NCBI RefSeq assembly: GCF_011751885.2 | Contig: NZ_CP061771.1 | Coordinates: 3,162,001-3,226,000, forward strand | Length of the DNA: 64,000 bases | Source: Salinibacterium sp. ZJ450 | Lineage (GTDB): Bacteria; Actinomycetota; Actinomycetes; Actinomycetales; Microbacteriaceae | Reading direction: 5' to 3' | Shown here: positions 55,451 to 64,000 of the stretch, one piece after another | Layout of the letters: every line of letters begins with the position of its first letter | Numbering within the stretch: position 1 is the first letter of the stretch | The notes under the pieces: model-generated | Told to the model about the DNA's origin: nothing | Seen by the model: the letters and a program-made list of their open reading frames with translations, nothing else | The model's database searches: none | Program-made: the position numbers and the translations under genes

Positions 55451-57655
55451 TCAGTCACGCGAGGCGGTGTCTGCGCTCTGACGGCCGGCGATCCCGACGT
55501 GCTCGGTCAGCCACTCATCGCCGGCGTCCGGATGAGCGCCCGGCCGCACCGGCGTGCGAGAGTACCGGATCGGGTTTCCCAGCTGCACGATCCGACCGAA
55601 TTCAGGCGAGTCGACCGTGACGAGCAGACCGCGCTCCCGCAGAGGACTGTCGGGGGCGCCGAGCGAGTCGACCTGGACGACTGGGTGAGCGGCGCCGCCG
55701 ATGGCGGTGACGAGCTCTATGGCCTCCCCCGTGTTGCGCGCCAGGAAGGCGGCTTCGACGGTTTCGCGAGTGCCGCCTCCGATCCGGTCGGTCAGCCGCG
55801 TCCACGCCGAACCACCGAGTCCGATGAAGATCCAGCCCTCCGCGGTTCGGATCATCCGGTGTGACGGCGACCAGCCGGGCAGCATCGGCTCGGCACGCGC
55901 TCGCCACTCCGCCCAGGCATCGCCGACGTACGGGAGCTGCTCGGCATAGGCTGCGTCGACGAGCGCCGTGGTGACGCGCGAACTGTGCCCCGCCCGCACC
56001 CGACCCAGCAACGCCGCCACCGTGCCGACAGCGGCGAATATCCCACTCAGGTGATCGGTGAACGGCATGCGGGGAACATCGACATTCGGGGCGACCCCAC
56101 TCGGAATCGGAAGGGGCAGCGTTTCGGCCGTGAGGCCGGTCACGGTGTTCACGACCTCCGCGTACCCGCGCACGTGCGACCATTCTCCGGCCTCGTCGAA
56201 GCTGGTCACGTGCGTGTGCACGAGCTCCGGTTGCGTCCGACCCAAGGTCACCGCATCGATGCCCAGCCGCTCGAGGGCGGGCGACGTGAAGTTCGTGATC
56301 AGCGCATCGGCCCAACCGAGTAATGCGTCCCGACGTCCCGGCCCGGCAGACCCGCGAAGGTCGACTTCTGCGATGCGCTTGCCACGGTTGACAACCTCGT
56401 GGAAGAACGGCTCACGGTGGCCGGCCTGGATTTGTGACGGGTCGACATCCGCGCGCACGACATCGGCACCGAGGTCGGCCAGGAGACGAGATGCCGTGGG
56501 GCCGGCAAGCACTCGTGTCATGTCGAGAATACGGAATCCGGCGAGAGGACCGGGGCGATCGGATTGCCGACGCTGCGGCCGCAACGGCGTGCCGGCGGCG
56601 GTCTGTTCGATGCGGACCGGAGGACCCGGCATCCATTGGGTACCGGCAGCCGTTTCTACCCGCGTGATCGAGCCGGACCGCTGGGCGGCCTCGCGTTGCA
56701 GCCAGTCGCGGCTCGTCCGCAATTCCGCAACGGGAACGCCGGCCCGGAATCCCAGCTTCTCCCAGTGTTTCGCCGGTCGGGTCGCGAGTACCGTGGTCAG
56801 TTCGTCGCGCAGTCGTTCGCGGGCATCCGCAGAAGCCATCAGCGTCTCGTATCTGGCTTCCCGTTCGATGCGCGCGTCTGACCAGCCGAGGGCCGACAAG
56901 AACCAGCGCAGGTGCCGATGCCAGACGGTGATGAGGCTCAGGTGCGTGTCGTCGGCGCAGCGGTAGAAACCGGAGCCCATGAACGTCCAGTTGCGCGCCG
57001 GCCGCTCATACTGGGCGCCACGAGAGCCGATCGCTTCGAGGAACGCGTCGTGGAGCGAGACCTCGACGAGTTGGCCGCGTCCCGACCGCTCCCGGTCGAT
57101 CAGGGCACCGGTGACGGCCAGGGCGCCGAGCGCGCCCGCGAACACCGACGCGAGCGGCAACGGGCTGAACCCGTGACCGTGGCTCGGCCACCACTCGCCA
57201 CCCAGCATCTCCGCGGACGCCGCGCCATATGCGCCGGCCGATGCCATGATGACGCCCTCCCAGCCGGGCATCGCTGCCCGTGGATCGTCCGAAGCGAATC
57301 CGGGTAGCGACAGCACCACGAGGCGAGGAAATTCTGCGACGAGCTCGGTCGGCGCCAATCCCCACCCCGCCAGCACCCCGGGGCGGAAGTTCTCGATCAT
57401 GACGTCTGTTTCGGACGCCAGCGCGCGAGCGCGTTCGGCGTCGCTTCGACTTCGTAGGTCGAGTTCGAGAACACGGACGCTACCTCGAGCCAACACGGCA
57501 TCCGTGGCGTTCTGCGCAGGCTGCGAGCCGGGCGGCACGACGCGGGTCACGTCCGCTCCGAGATCGGCCAGCAACGTCGCCGCATAGGGTCCGGCGATCC
57601 AGTGCCCGATGCTGAGAACGCGAATCCCGTGGAGCGGGCCCTGGTTCATGCTCAT
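55451..57655 (-). CDS. Double-length CaiB/BaiF-type CoA-transferase
   Basis: About 734 residues made of two family III CoA-transferase modules. The first opens with GIRVLSIGHWIAGPYAATLLADLGADV, the second with GFRILDMTRVLAGPTASRLLADLGADVV. Both keep the N-terminal fold. In the first, the usual catalytic Asp region reads NFRPGVLAGWGL; in the second, ITNFTSPALERLGI. The open frame continues far upstream but overlaps the SGNH gene; ATGs at 57655 and 57667 are the realistic starts. It probably transfers CoA to an organic acid of the pathway. A fused heterodimer is the simplest view. Confidence 0.85.
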   Translation of the reverse strand: MSMNQGPLHGIRVLSIGHWIAGPYAATLLADLGADVTRVVPPGSQPAQNATDAVLARGSVRVLELDLRSRSDAERARALASETDVMIENFRPGVLAGWGLAPTELVAEFPRLVVLSLPGFASDDPRAAMPGWEGVIMASAGAYGAASAEMLGGEWWPSHGHGFSPLPLASVFAGALGALAVTGALIDRERSGRGQLVEVSLHDAFLEAIGSRGAQYERPARNWTFMGSGFYRCADDTHLSLITVWHRHLRWFLSALGWSDARIEREARYETLMASADARERLRDELTTVLATRPAKHWEKLGFRAGVPVAELRTSRDWLQREAAQRSGSITRVETAAGTQWMPGPPVRIEQTAAGTPLRPQRRQSDRPGPLAGFRILDMTRVLAGPTASRLLADLGADVVRADVDPSQIQAGHREPFFHEVVNRGKRIAEVDLRGSAGPGRRDALLGWADALITNFTSPALERLGIDAVTLGRTQPELVHTHVTSFDEAGEWSHVRGYAEVVNTVTGLTAETLPLPIPSGVAPNVDVPRMPFTDHLSGIFAAVGTVAALLGRVRAGHSSRVTTALVDAAYAEQLPYVGDAWAEWRARAEPMLPGWSPSHRMIRTAEGWIFIGLGGSAWTRLTDRIGGGTRETVEAAFLARNTGEAIELVTAIGGAAHPVVQVDSLGAPDSPLRERGLLVTVDSPEFGRIVQLGNPIRYSRTPVRPGAHPDAGDEWLTEHVGIAGRQSADTASRD

Positions 57656-57748
57656 GAGTGCGACCATCCTCGTCTCGCCTCCCGCTCTGGCGGCGTATTT
57701 GGGTAATGTTAGCGATGATGGCGCGCTGGATCGAAGGAGATGCCCGAC

Positions 57749-58729
57749 ATGGAACTCAAGCCCCTGCTGCTCGGAGCCGATTCGATCGAGGACGACCGGC
57801 CACTCCGGGTGCCGTCCGCGGCGATGGAGCGGTGGGCCGCTGACACCGTGCAAGCGTCCCGCGTCCCGGCTGGTGTCCGCCTTGGCTTCACCGGCGATGC
57901 GACGGCAATCGAAATCGACATCCGGACCAGTGACGTCCTGAGCCTGGCAACCCCGGCCGCGCACGGCGAGTTCACCGTGTACGTCGCCGGACAGCGATGG
58001 GATGCAACTCCGGTCTCCGCCGGAATCACGACGACGGTCCAGATCACGCTGCCCGAGCGCGATCCCGAGACGATCGTCGAGATCTATCTTCCCGAGCGCT
58101 ACGAACCGCGCATCTTCGGCATCCGCGCCCTCGGTGGCGGTGTTGCGCCCCTGCCTGCGGCGCCTCGATGGGTCGCGTACGGCGACTCGATCACCCAGGG
58201 GTGGACGACGAGCGATCCCGGCGCGACCTGGGCGGCCGTCGCGGCGCGGCGGACGGGGTTCAACCTGTTGAACCTCGGCTTTGCAGGGGCTGCGCGCGGT
58301 GAGCTGCCGGTTGCGGCGCACCTGGCCGCCATCCCCGCCGACGTGATCAGCCTTGCCTGGGGCACGAACTGCTGGTCGCAGATCGAGATGGATGCCGCGT
58401 ACCTCGCGGAACTGATGCGGCTGTTCCTCCGCACAGTGCGGGGCGGCCATCCAGACACACCGATCCTCGTGCTCAGTCCGGTGATCCGGCCGGCTGCCGA
58501 GCAGGCTCGGAACCGTTCGGGGGCGACGCTTTCCGACCTCCGTCGCGCCATCGAAGACGCGGTGCTCTCGTTCCGGGATGAGCAGGCGGACGCCCGCCTG
58601 CACCTCCTGTCGGGCGCCGACCTGATCACGGCTGAACAGCTCGATCCCGACGGCATCCACCCGAACGATGCAGGCCACGCGGCGATGGGTGCCGCGGCAG
58701 CCGGCGCCCTCACACGGATTGTGGCCTGA
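57749..58729 (+). CDS. SGNH/GDSL hydrolase
   Basis: 326 residues. A beta-rich N-terminal domain of about 130 residues precedes the SGNH domain. The nucleophile is Ser147 in VAYGDSITQGW; the block III region is AWGTNCWSQ, and the Asp/His pair is in DPDGIHPNDAGH. There is no signal peptide. GAAGGAG touches an ATG at 57740 but is nine bases from the ATG at 57749, which I use. It is divergent from the CoA-transferase and may be an esterase releasing an acid or alcohol for the pathway. Confidence 0.86.
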   Translation: MELKPLLLGADSIEDDRPLRVPSAAMERWAADTVQASRVPAGVRLGFTGDATAIEIDIRTSDVLSLATPAAHGEFTVYVAGQRWDATPVSAGITTTVQITLPERDPETIVEIYLPERYEPRIFGIRALGGGVAPLPAAPRWVAYGDSITQGWTTSDPGATWAAVAARRTGFNLLNLGFAGAARGELPVAAHLAAIPADVISLAWGTNCWSQIEMDAAYLAELMRLFLRTVRGGHPDTPILVLSPVIRPAAEQARNRSGATLSDLRRAIEDAVLSFRDEQADARLHLLSGADLITAEQLDPDGIHPNDAGHAAMGAAAAGALTRIVA

Positions 58730-58746
58730 GGGTCCCGCTTCAGGCC
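58723..58746. terminator. Hairpin between convergent genes
   Basis: GGCCTGA (58723-58729) and TCAGGCC (58740-58746) form a 7-base stem with a 10-base loop. It covers the SGNH gene stop and lies just before the convergent SDR stop. It can serve both strands. Confidence 0.5.
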
Positions 58747-58751
58747 TTGAG

Positions 58752-59696
58752 CTATTCGGGCAGCCGCACGCCGGTGAGGTCCTCGGTCACCGTCCAGAGC
58801 CGCTCGGCCAGTTCCCGGTCGAGGATCCACGGCCGCGCCCCTGGCGTCGCCGTCGTGGATGCGTCGACCGGCTCGGCGATGTCCACGTCTTCGCAGTAGA
58901 CACCGCCCATCCCGTCGAGTTGGCGGTTCGCGGCGCACCAGACCGTTGTCGCGGCCCCCTGCTCTGCGGTGCGCCGTGGGCCGTATGCCGCGCGCGCGTC
59001 GGCACGATCCGTCTCGCCCATATGGCGGTTGAGTCCAGTGGTGATCACCCCCGGGTGCACGGAGAACGAGCGAACGCCGAACGGCTCGCCGCGTGAGTCA
59101 AGCGCGAGCGAGAACAGCGCATTCGCGGTCTTCGACTGCGCATACGACACCGTCTTGTCGAGCGGGCGCCGCTCGAAGTGGAGGTCGTCGAGGTCTACGT
59201 TCGCGAAGCGGTGCCCCCGCGAGGAAACGGTGACCACCCGCGCCCCGCGGGCCCGGATAAGCGCCGGCCAGAGTCGTGCCGTGAGCTGGTGATGGCCGAG
59301 GTGGTTGACGGCGAACGTGTAATCGAACCCACGATGGTCGCGCTGCTCAGGGTGTCCGAGCACCGCAGCGTTGTTGATAAGAAGGTGCAGCGGACGACCC
59401 GTGGCGAGGATGGCCTCCGCGAACCGGTCGATGGAGTCCGGCTCGACGAGGTCCAGCGGCCGCGCTTCGGCGCGCGGTATGTCAGCGAGTGCCTCAGCGG
59501 CGCGTTCTGGATCACGCGCTGGGACCACGATCTCGGCGCCGGCCTCGGCGAGCACTCGCGTCACAATCAATCCGAGTCCCGAGTGGCCGCCCGTGACGAT
59601 CCCCACCGTCCCGGTGAGGTCCCGGCCGCCGAGCGCTTCTAGCGCGGTCGTGTCCGGGCCGAAGCCTGAGGGAAGCGGCCGCTGCGGCGTGATCAT
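58752..59696 (-). CDS. SDR family oxidoreductase (retinol dehydrogenase-like)
   Basis: 314 residues, longer than classical SDRs. It has VTGGHSGLGLIVTRVLAEAG, LLINNAAVLG, TVSSRGHRFANVDLDD, the catalytic YAQSKTANALF and SVHPGVITTGLNRHM, a pattern found in retinol dehydrogenase/WWOX-like enzymes. It is 32 bases after the acyl-CoA synthetase and last in the operon that enters from the right edge. It probably acts on a lipophilic alcohol or ketone. Confidence 0.85.
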   Translation of the reverse strand: MITPQRPLPSGFGPDTTALEALGGRDLTGTVGIVTGGHSGLGLIVTRVLAEAGAEIVVPARDPERAAEALADIPRAEARPLDLVEPDSIDRFAEAILATGRPLHLLINNAAVLGHPEQRDHRGFDYTFAVNHLGHHQLTARLWPALIRARGARVVTVSSRGHRFANVDLDDLHFERRPLDKTVSYAQSKTANALFSLALDSRGEPFGVRSFSVHPGVITTGLNRHMGETDRADARAAYGPRRTAEQGAATTVWCAANRQLDGMGGVYCEDVDIAEPVDASTTATPGARPWILDRELAERLWTVTEDLTGVRLPE

Positions 59697-59728
59697 TCTA
59701 AGAACGATTCATCGATGGTCGCTCACGA

Positions 59729-61342
59729 TCAGCCGGCCGCCGGGGCAGCGGTGACGCTCGCGACCAACTCGTGCTTCAGAACCTTGCCGCTCGCGTTCAC
59801 CGGGAAGGCGTCGACGAAGAAGTAGCGTCGCGGACGCTTGTAGTTCGCGAGGCGCTCCCCCGCTGCTTCGACCAGCTCGGCCTCGTCGACGCTGGCGCCC
59901 GTCTTGGGGATGATGAACGCGGCGCCCACCTCCCCGAGCCGCTCATCGGGGACACCGACGACGGCCACGGCGGATACCCCCGGGTGCGAGCTGAGCACCG
60001 CTTCGACTTCGGCAGGGTAGACATTGAACCCGCCGACGATGAACATATCCTTCAGCCGCCCGGTCACACGCAGGTTGCCTGCCTCATCGATCGTTCCGAG
60101 GTCGCCGGTGTGCATCCAGCCGCGCTCGTCTGTCAGCGGCGTGTCATCGTCCAGGTAGCTCACCAGCGTGTTGTAGCCGCGCACGCAAATTTCACCGATC
60201 TCGCCCGTGTCCGCCTGCGACCCGTCCGGTCGCAAGATGACGACCTCGACACCGGGGACCGGGCTGCCCGCAGTTTGGGCGATCGTCTCCACCGAATCGC
60301 CGAAACGGGTCAGCGTCGCAACGCCTGTGGCTTCGGTCAGTCCGTACGGGGAGAAGACTCGCTCGATACCGAGCACGTCGTGCATCGCGCGGATAAGCGA
60401 TGGAGGGATGGATGTTGCACCCGTCACCGCAATCCGCAACGAGCTCGTGTCGGTCGACTGCAGCGCCGGATCCTGCAGCATCGTCTGGAAGACGGTGGGC
60501 GGCGCCGGGTAGAAGGTGATGCGCTCCGCCTCGATGATGCGCAGCGCGCCGGCCGAGTTGAAGACCGCGAGGGGGTAGACCGTCGTCCCGCGCACGAGCG
60601 CGACCAACAGCCCCACCAGGAGTCCGAAGGCGTGGAAGAACGGGTTGCTGAGCAGGACGCGATCGCCCGCCTCGAGGCCAAGGATCCCGCCCCACTGCCA
60701 GTACGCCCGCAGAAGCTGGCCGTGCCCGAGGCGGATGCCTTTCGGCCGACCCGTCGTTCCCGAGGTGAACAGCACCATGCCCGTGTCCTCAGAGGACAGG
60801 CCGGCCACCCGGGCGTCGACCTCCCGGCGGTGCTCATCGGTCGCCCGCCCGATGAGCAGCTCTATGCCGTGCTCGCCGGCGCCGTCGAACGTGATGATCG
60901 GAACACTGTCCGCGAGGATCTCCGGCCTCTCCCGCCGGTGGGCGGCGAGCTCCGCTGCGTATGGACGGTCAAGGAACGTCTCGACGGTGAAGACCGCCTT
61001 GATCGACGCCCGGGCACAGATGTCGCCCGTTTCAGTCACGGTGAAGCGAGTGTTCAGCGGGACCAGCGCAGCGCCCGCCAACTCGATTCCGAGCACGGTA
61101 GCCGCGAAATCCCCGGAGTTGGGGGCCCAGATTCCGACCCGGTCGCCTTTTTGCACTCCGAGCGCGACGAGGCCCGCGGCGATCGACTCTGCTCGATCGA
61201 TGTACTCTCGGAAAGTCCAGCGCAGGTCACCGTCGACGAGTGCCGGTAAGTCGGCGAAGTGCTCGCCTGCCCAGCGCGCGGCAGCCGCGATCGTCTCGAC
61301 GCCGGCGGCCGGGAAGTCGGGAATGTCTTCGCTGACGCTCAT
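59729..61342 (-). CDS. Acyl-CoA synthetase (FadD-like)
   Basis: 537-residue ANL-superfamily enzyme that adenylates a carboxylic acid and transfers it to CoA. The motifs are MVLFTSGTTGRPKGIRLGH (phosphate loop), FSPYGLTEATG, GWMHTGDLG, VTGRLKDMFIVGGFNVYP (hinge) and the C-terminal catalytic Lys in NASGKVLKHEL. Length and motifs fit long-chain, steroid-acid or cyclic-acid ligases such as FadD3. It overlaps the small acyl-CoA dehydrogenase by four bases, so substrate activation and oxidation are coupled. Confidence 0.92.
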   Translation of the reverse strand: MSVSEDIPDFPAAGVETIAAAARWAGEHFADLPALVDGDLRWTFREYIDRAESIAAGLVALGVQKGDRVGIWAPNSGDFAATVLGIELAGAALVPLNTRFTVTETGDICARASIKAVFTVETFLDRPYAAELAAHRRERPEILADSVPIITFDGAGEHGIELLIGRATDEHRREVDARVAGLSSEDTGMVLFTSGTTGRPKGIRLGHGQLLRAYWQWGGILGLEAGDRVLLSNPFFHAFGLLVGLLVALVRGTTVYPLAVFNSAGALRIIEAERITFYPAPPTVFQTMLQDPALQSTDTSSLRIAVTGATSIPPSLIRAMHDVLGIERVFSPYGLTEATGVATLTRFGDSVETIAQTAGSPVPGVEVVILRPDGSQADTGEIGEICVRGYNTLVSYLDDDTPLTDERGWMHTGDLGTIDEAGNLRVTGRLKDMFIVGGFNVYPAEVEAVLSSHPGVSAVAVVGVPDERLGEVGAAFIIPKTGASVDEAELVEAAGERLANYKRPRRYFFVDAFPVNASGKVLKHELVASVTAAPAAG

Positions 61343-62322
61343 GCTGCGAATCCCGACAGACGGGGCGCTCTACCCGACGCAATGATGGATCGGCCGACCG
61401 CACCGGTCAATTGTGAAGCACCGCCCAGAAACGCCGACAGGAATAGGGCGCGGCGTACGAGCCGCGCCAGGGGAAACTCGTCGGTGAAACCCATGCCGCC
61501 GCACACCTGCAAGCCATTGCGCAGCGCGGTATCGAGTGCGGTCGCGGCCAGCGCTTTCGCCGTCAGGACGGTGACGGAGTCCGGTTCGTCCTGCCAGGTC
61601 AATGCCGCCACAGCGGCAGCGCCACCGAGCGCAACCTCGATGTCGGTCAGCCGGTGCTGAACTGCTTGATAGCTGCCGATCGCCCGGTTGAACTGTTTGC
61701 GGCTCGTGACGTGTTCAACGGCGACATCCAGCATGGCGCGCGCAAGCCCGATGGACTCGTGTGCCACTGCCCGACGGGCCGCCATTCCCAGCAGGGAGGC
61801 GTACTCGGGGCCGAGTTCGCTCACAACTTGTGCGGTCGCGGCCGTGACTCGGCGGAGGCCCTGCGACGGGTCGACGCCGGCGATCGGCTCGAAAGTCGCG
61901 CCGGCGGCATCCAGCACAGCCAGGACGGTCGTGCCGTCCTCGCGGCTCAACGGTGCTAGCAGCGTGTTCGGGGTGGCGCTCCGAGACACCACGATGCCGT
62001 CGACATCCGTGGCTCCCGTTGCGGTTAGCCCGCCCACCGCATGTCGTCCCGGTGTGTAATAGACGACCGCAGGAGGGCTCTCGAGAGAGAGTTCCGCGCC
62101 CGCAGCCGTCAGCGCGATGAGTACTGCCGCATCCAGGGCTTCGGACCCTGCGGCAGCCGCGCCGAGGCCCTCGAACAAGGCGCTGACGGCAAGCCGCGGC
62201 CCCTCTTGCGCCAGCTCGAACCAGCCCATCTCTTCGAGATCTGCCCACACCAAGCCCTCCGGCTTGGACTCGATGAGATCTCGTGTCGCCTCGCGGACTT
62301 CATCCTCAAGTTCGTCAGCCAC
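61339..62322 (-). CDS. Acyl-CoA dehydrogenase, small partner subunit
   Basis: 327 residues, shorter than the usual 380-400. The C-terminal helical domain is clear (ALRNGLQVCGGMGFTDEFPLARLVRRA), but the N-terminal and middle domains are reduced. The FAD-binding [T/S]EP-GSD signature is absent; the sequence there reads VVVYYTPGRHAVGG-like. Such subunits pair with a full-size partner to form alpha2beta2 enzymes in actinobacterial steroid side-chain degradation. It overlaps the larger dehydrogenase gene by eight bases. Confidence 0.85.
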   Translation of the reverse strand: MADELEDEVREATRDLIESKPEGLVWADLEEMGWFELAQEGPRLAVSALFEGLGAAAAGSEALDAAVLIALTAAGAELSLESPPAVVYYTPGRHAVGGLTATGATDVDGIVVSRSATPNTLLAPLSREDGTTVLAVLDAAGATFEPIAGVDPSQGLRRVTAATAQVVSELGPEYASLLGMAARRAVAHESIGLARAMLDVAVEHVTSRKQFNRAIGSYQAVQHRLTDIEVALGGAAAVAALTWQDEPDSVTVLTAKALAATALDTALRNGLQVCGGMGFTDEFPLARLVRRALFLSAFLGGASQLTGAVGRSIIASGRAPRLSGFAA

Positions 62323-63445
62323 GCCGGTCCTCCCGGGGAAGGCCGAGCACGTGCTCGGCGATGATGTTCTTCTGGACCTCGACTGCGCCGCCGTAGACCG
62401 ACGCCGCCCGTGAGTAGTACCACTCGCTGCGGATGCGTTTCGCGTCTGCGTCGTCGCCGAAGAGGAAGTCGTTCATCCGCAGGGCGCGGACCGCGTCGTT
62501 CACCACGTGCTCGGCAGAGCTCAACAGGGTCTTGTCGATGGAAACCTCGGGCCCGAGCCGCTCCCCCTGAGCGAGTCGCTCCACGGTCTGCCGGCTGCGA
62601 GCTCGCAGCGCGGCCAGGGCGACATAGGCAGCACCGACCGTCTCGGCTGCCGCGGGATGCGAACCCGCCTTGGCGATCAGGTCGTCGAGGTTTGCGTGCA
62701 TGATCGCTTGACGCTGCCATGCCCACATTCCGCGCTCGTACTGGAGCAGATGCATGGCGACCTTCCAGCCGCCGTCGATCTCACCGATGATGTGATCGGC
62801 GGGCACGCTGACGGCGTCGAAGAAGACCTCTGAGAACTCGGCCTCCCCTGTCGTCGTCTGCAGCGGGCGCACGGTGACCCCCGGCGATTCGAGATCGACC
62901 CAGAAGAGGCTGAGGGTACGGTGGCGACCCTCTGGGGCTCCTGTGCGCGCGAGCACGCCGCACCAGCGGGAGCGGTGGCCGAGCGACGTCCAGACCTTCT
63001 GCCCGTCGATCACCCAGCCATCCGAGGTCTGCTTCGCCGTTGTGCGGAGACTGGCGAGGTCGCTTCCGGCTTCGGGCTCCGAGAATCCCTGGCACCAGAG
63101 CTCACGGCCTTCGAAAACGGCTGGCAGTGCCCGCCGCGCGAGCTCGGGCGCAAAGGTCGTCAGCGCCGAGCCAAGCACTTCGAGAGCGCCGACCTGTTCC
63201 GGCATTCCGAACCCGGTCGCGGTCAGCGCATCGTAGAGTGCTGCGCGGTCGGTTGCGTCGCCGCCGAAGCCGCCGAGATCCTCGGCCCAGCCCCATCCGA
63301 TGATCCCCTCCGCATGAAGCCGCCCGAGAAGCGCAAGGCTCTTGTCCACGCGCGTTTCAAGCTCGTCATCGGGCCGGGGATTCAGATCTGCAAGTTCCGC
63401 TGCGTGCTCGGTGAGCCACGCAACGAAGTCCGGTCTGGTTGTCAC
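62315..63445 (-). CDS. Acyl-CoA dehydrogenase, large partner subunit
   Basis: About 376 residues. The FAD/substrate signature QGFSEPEAGSDLASLRTTA is intact. The domain order is normal, and the C-terminus is YGGAVEVQKNIIAEHVLGLPRE. An ATG at 63469 is in frame but lacks a ribosome-binding site; the GTG at 63445 has GGAAGG seven bases upstream, so I prefer it. It pairs with the adjacent small subunit, and electrons should pass to ETF. The substrate is probably a cyclic or branched acyl-CoA (inference). Confidence 0.88.
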   Translation of the reverse strand: MTTRPDFVAWLTEHAAELADLNPRPDDELETRVDKSLALLGRLHAEGIIGWGWAEDLGGFGGDATDRAALYDALTATGFGMPEQVGALEVLGSALTTFAPELARRALPAVFEGRELWCQGFSEPEAGSDLASLRTTAKQTSDGWVIDGQKVWTSLGHRSRWCGVLARTGAPEGRHRTLSLFWVDLESPGVTVRPLQTTTGEAEFSEVFFDAVSVPADHIIGEIDGGWKVAMHLLQYERGMWAWQRQAIMHANLDDLIAKAGSHPAAAETVGAAYVALAALRARSRQTVERLAQGERLGPEVSIDKTLLSSAEHVVNDAVRALRMNDFLFGDDADAKRIRSEWYYSRAASVYGGAVEVQKNIIAEHVLGLPREDRRG

Positions 63446-63470
63446 GTGGGAACCTTCCGTCATGGTCATC

Positions 63471-64000
<530 letters not shown>

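Noticed and set aside
57656-58678. Upstream extension of the CoA-transferase frame to a product of 1075 residues.
   Set aside because: The extra part lies antisense to the SGNH hydrolase gene and has no homology; ATGs at 57655/57667 start exactly at the CaiB fold.

Overview
The window is high-GC DNA, densely packed with genes, with many 4-base start/stop overlaps, purine-rich Shine-Dalgarno sites and frequent GTG/TTG starts. It contains F420-linked enzymes, including a clear F420-dependent glucose-6-phosphate dehydrogenase, lipoprotein-type solute-binding proteins and actinobacterial regulators. This points to an actinomycete, probably of the Microbacteriaceae or a close relative (inference). 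No rRNA, tRNA, CRISPR array, transposase or phage gene was seen.

Left part (0-16.6 kb): core acyl-CoA and branched-chain catabolism. On the minus strand, etfB-etfA feed a large membrane cytochrome b that carries three copies of a short [12 protein letters not shown] motif; fgd follows. A MarR regulator diverges from etfB. Next comes a valine-degradation operon (mmsA, acyl-CoA dehydrogenase, 3-hydroxyisobutyryl-CoA hydrolase, mmsB, thiolase, enoyl-CoA hydratase), preceded by an SDR / nitronate monooxygenase-like / SDR / PaaG-like operon under an IclR regulator.

Middle part (16.7-49.9 kb): an accessory catabolic island that looks built for oxygenating and opening a cyclic or terpenoid-like substrate (inference). 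It has a flavin reductase fused to an IclR-type effector domain, a second flavin reductase, and an eight-gene P450-ferredoxin-ferredoxin reductase-HtaA-TetR-lyase-ene reductase-alcohol dehydrogenase operon. It also has a group D flavin monooxygenase, a second P450 in a SnoaL/P450/LLM/cyclase/VOC operon, several SDR, AKR and zinc ADH enzymes, two orphan TRAP binding proteins (dctP) and one distant dctQM membrane pair. The island is visibly decaying: an LLM oxidoreductase, a gluconolactonase, an FMN hydroxy-acid dehydrogenase, a VOC protein and an aldo-keto reductase are all broken.

Right part (50-64 kb): a tightly coupled P450-epoxide hydrolase-MFS-MFS operon, a broken second epoxide hydrolase, a double-length CoA-transferase, an SGNH hydrolase, and an operon with SDR, acyl-CoA dehydrogenase pair, acyl-CoA synthetase and SDR. 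These could activate and beta-oxidise the acids produced upstream.

The flow I infer is: TRAP/MFS uptake, P450 or flavin monooxygenase attack, oxidation by ADH/SDR, ring cleavage by cyclase/hydrolase/lyase enzymes, CoA activation, and oxidation by acyl-CoA dehydrogenases, whose electrons reach ETF and perhaps the motif-bearing cytochrome b. Several intergenic regions of the island share an AT-rich ATGATT/AATCAT-type sequence, which suggests a common regulator.
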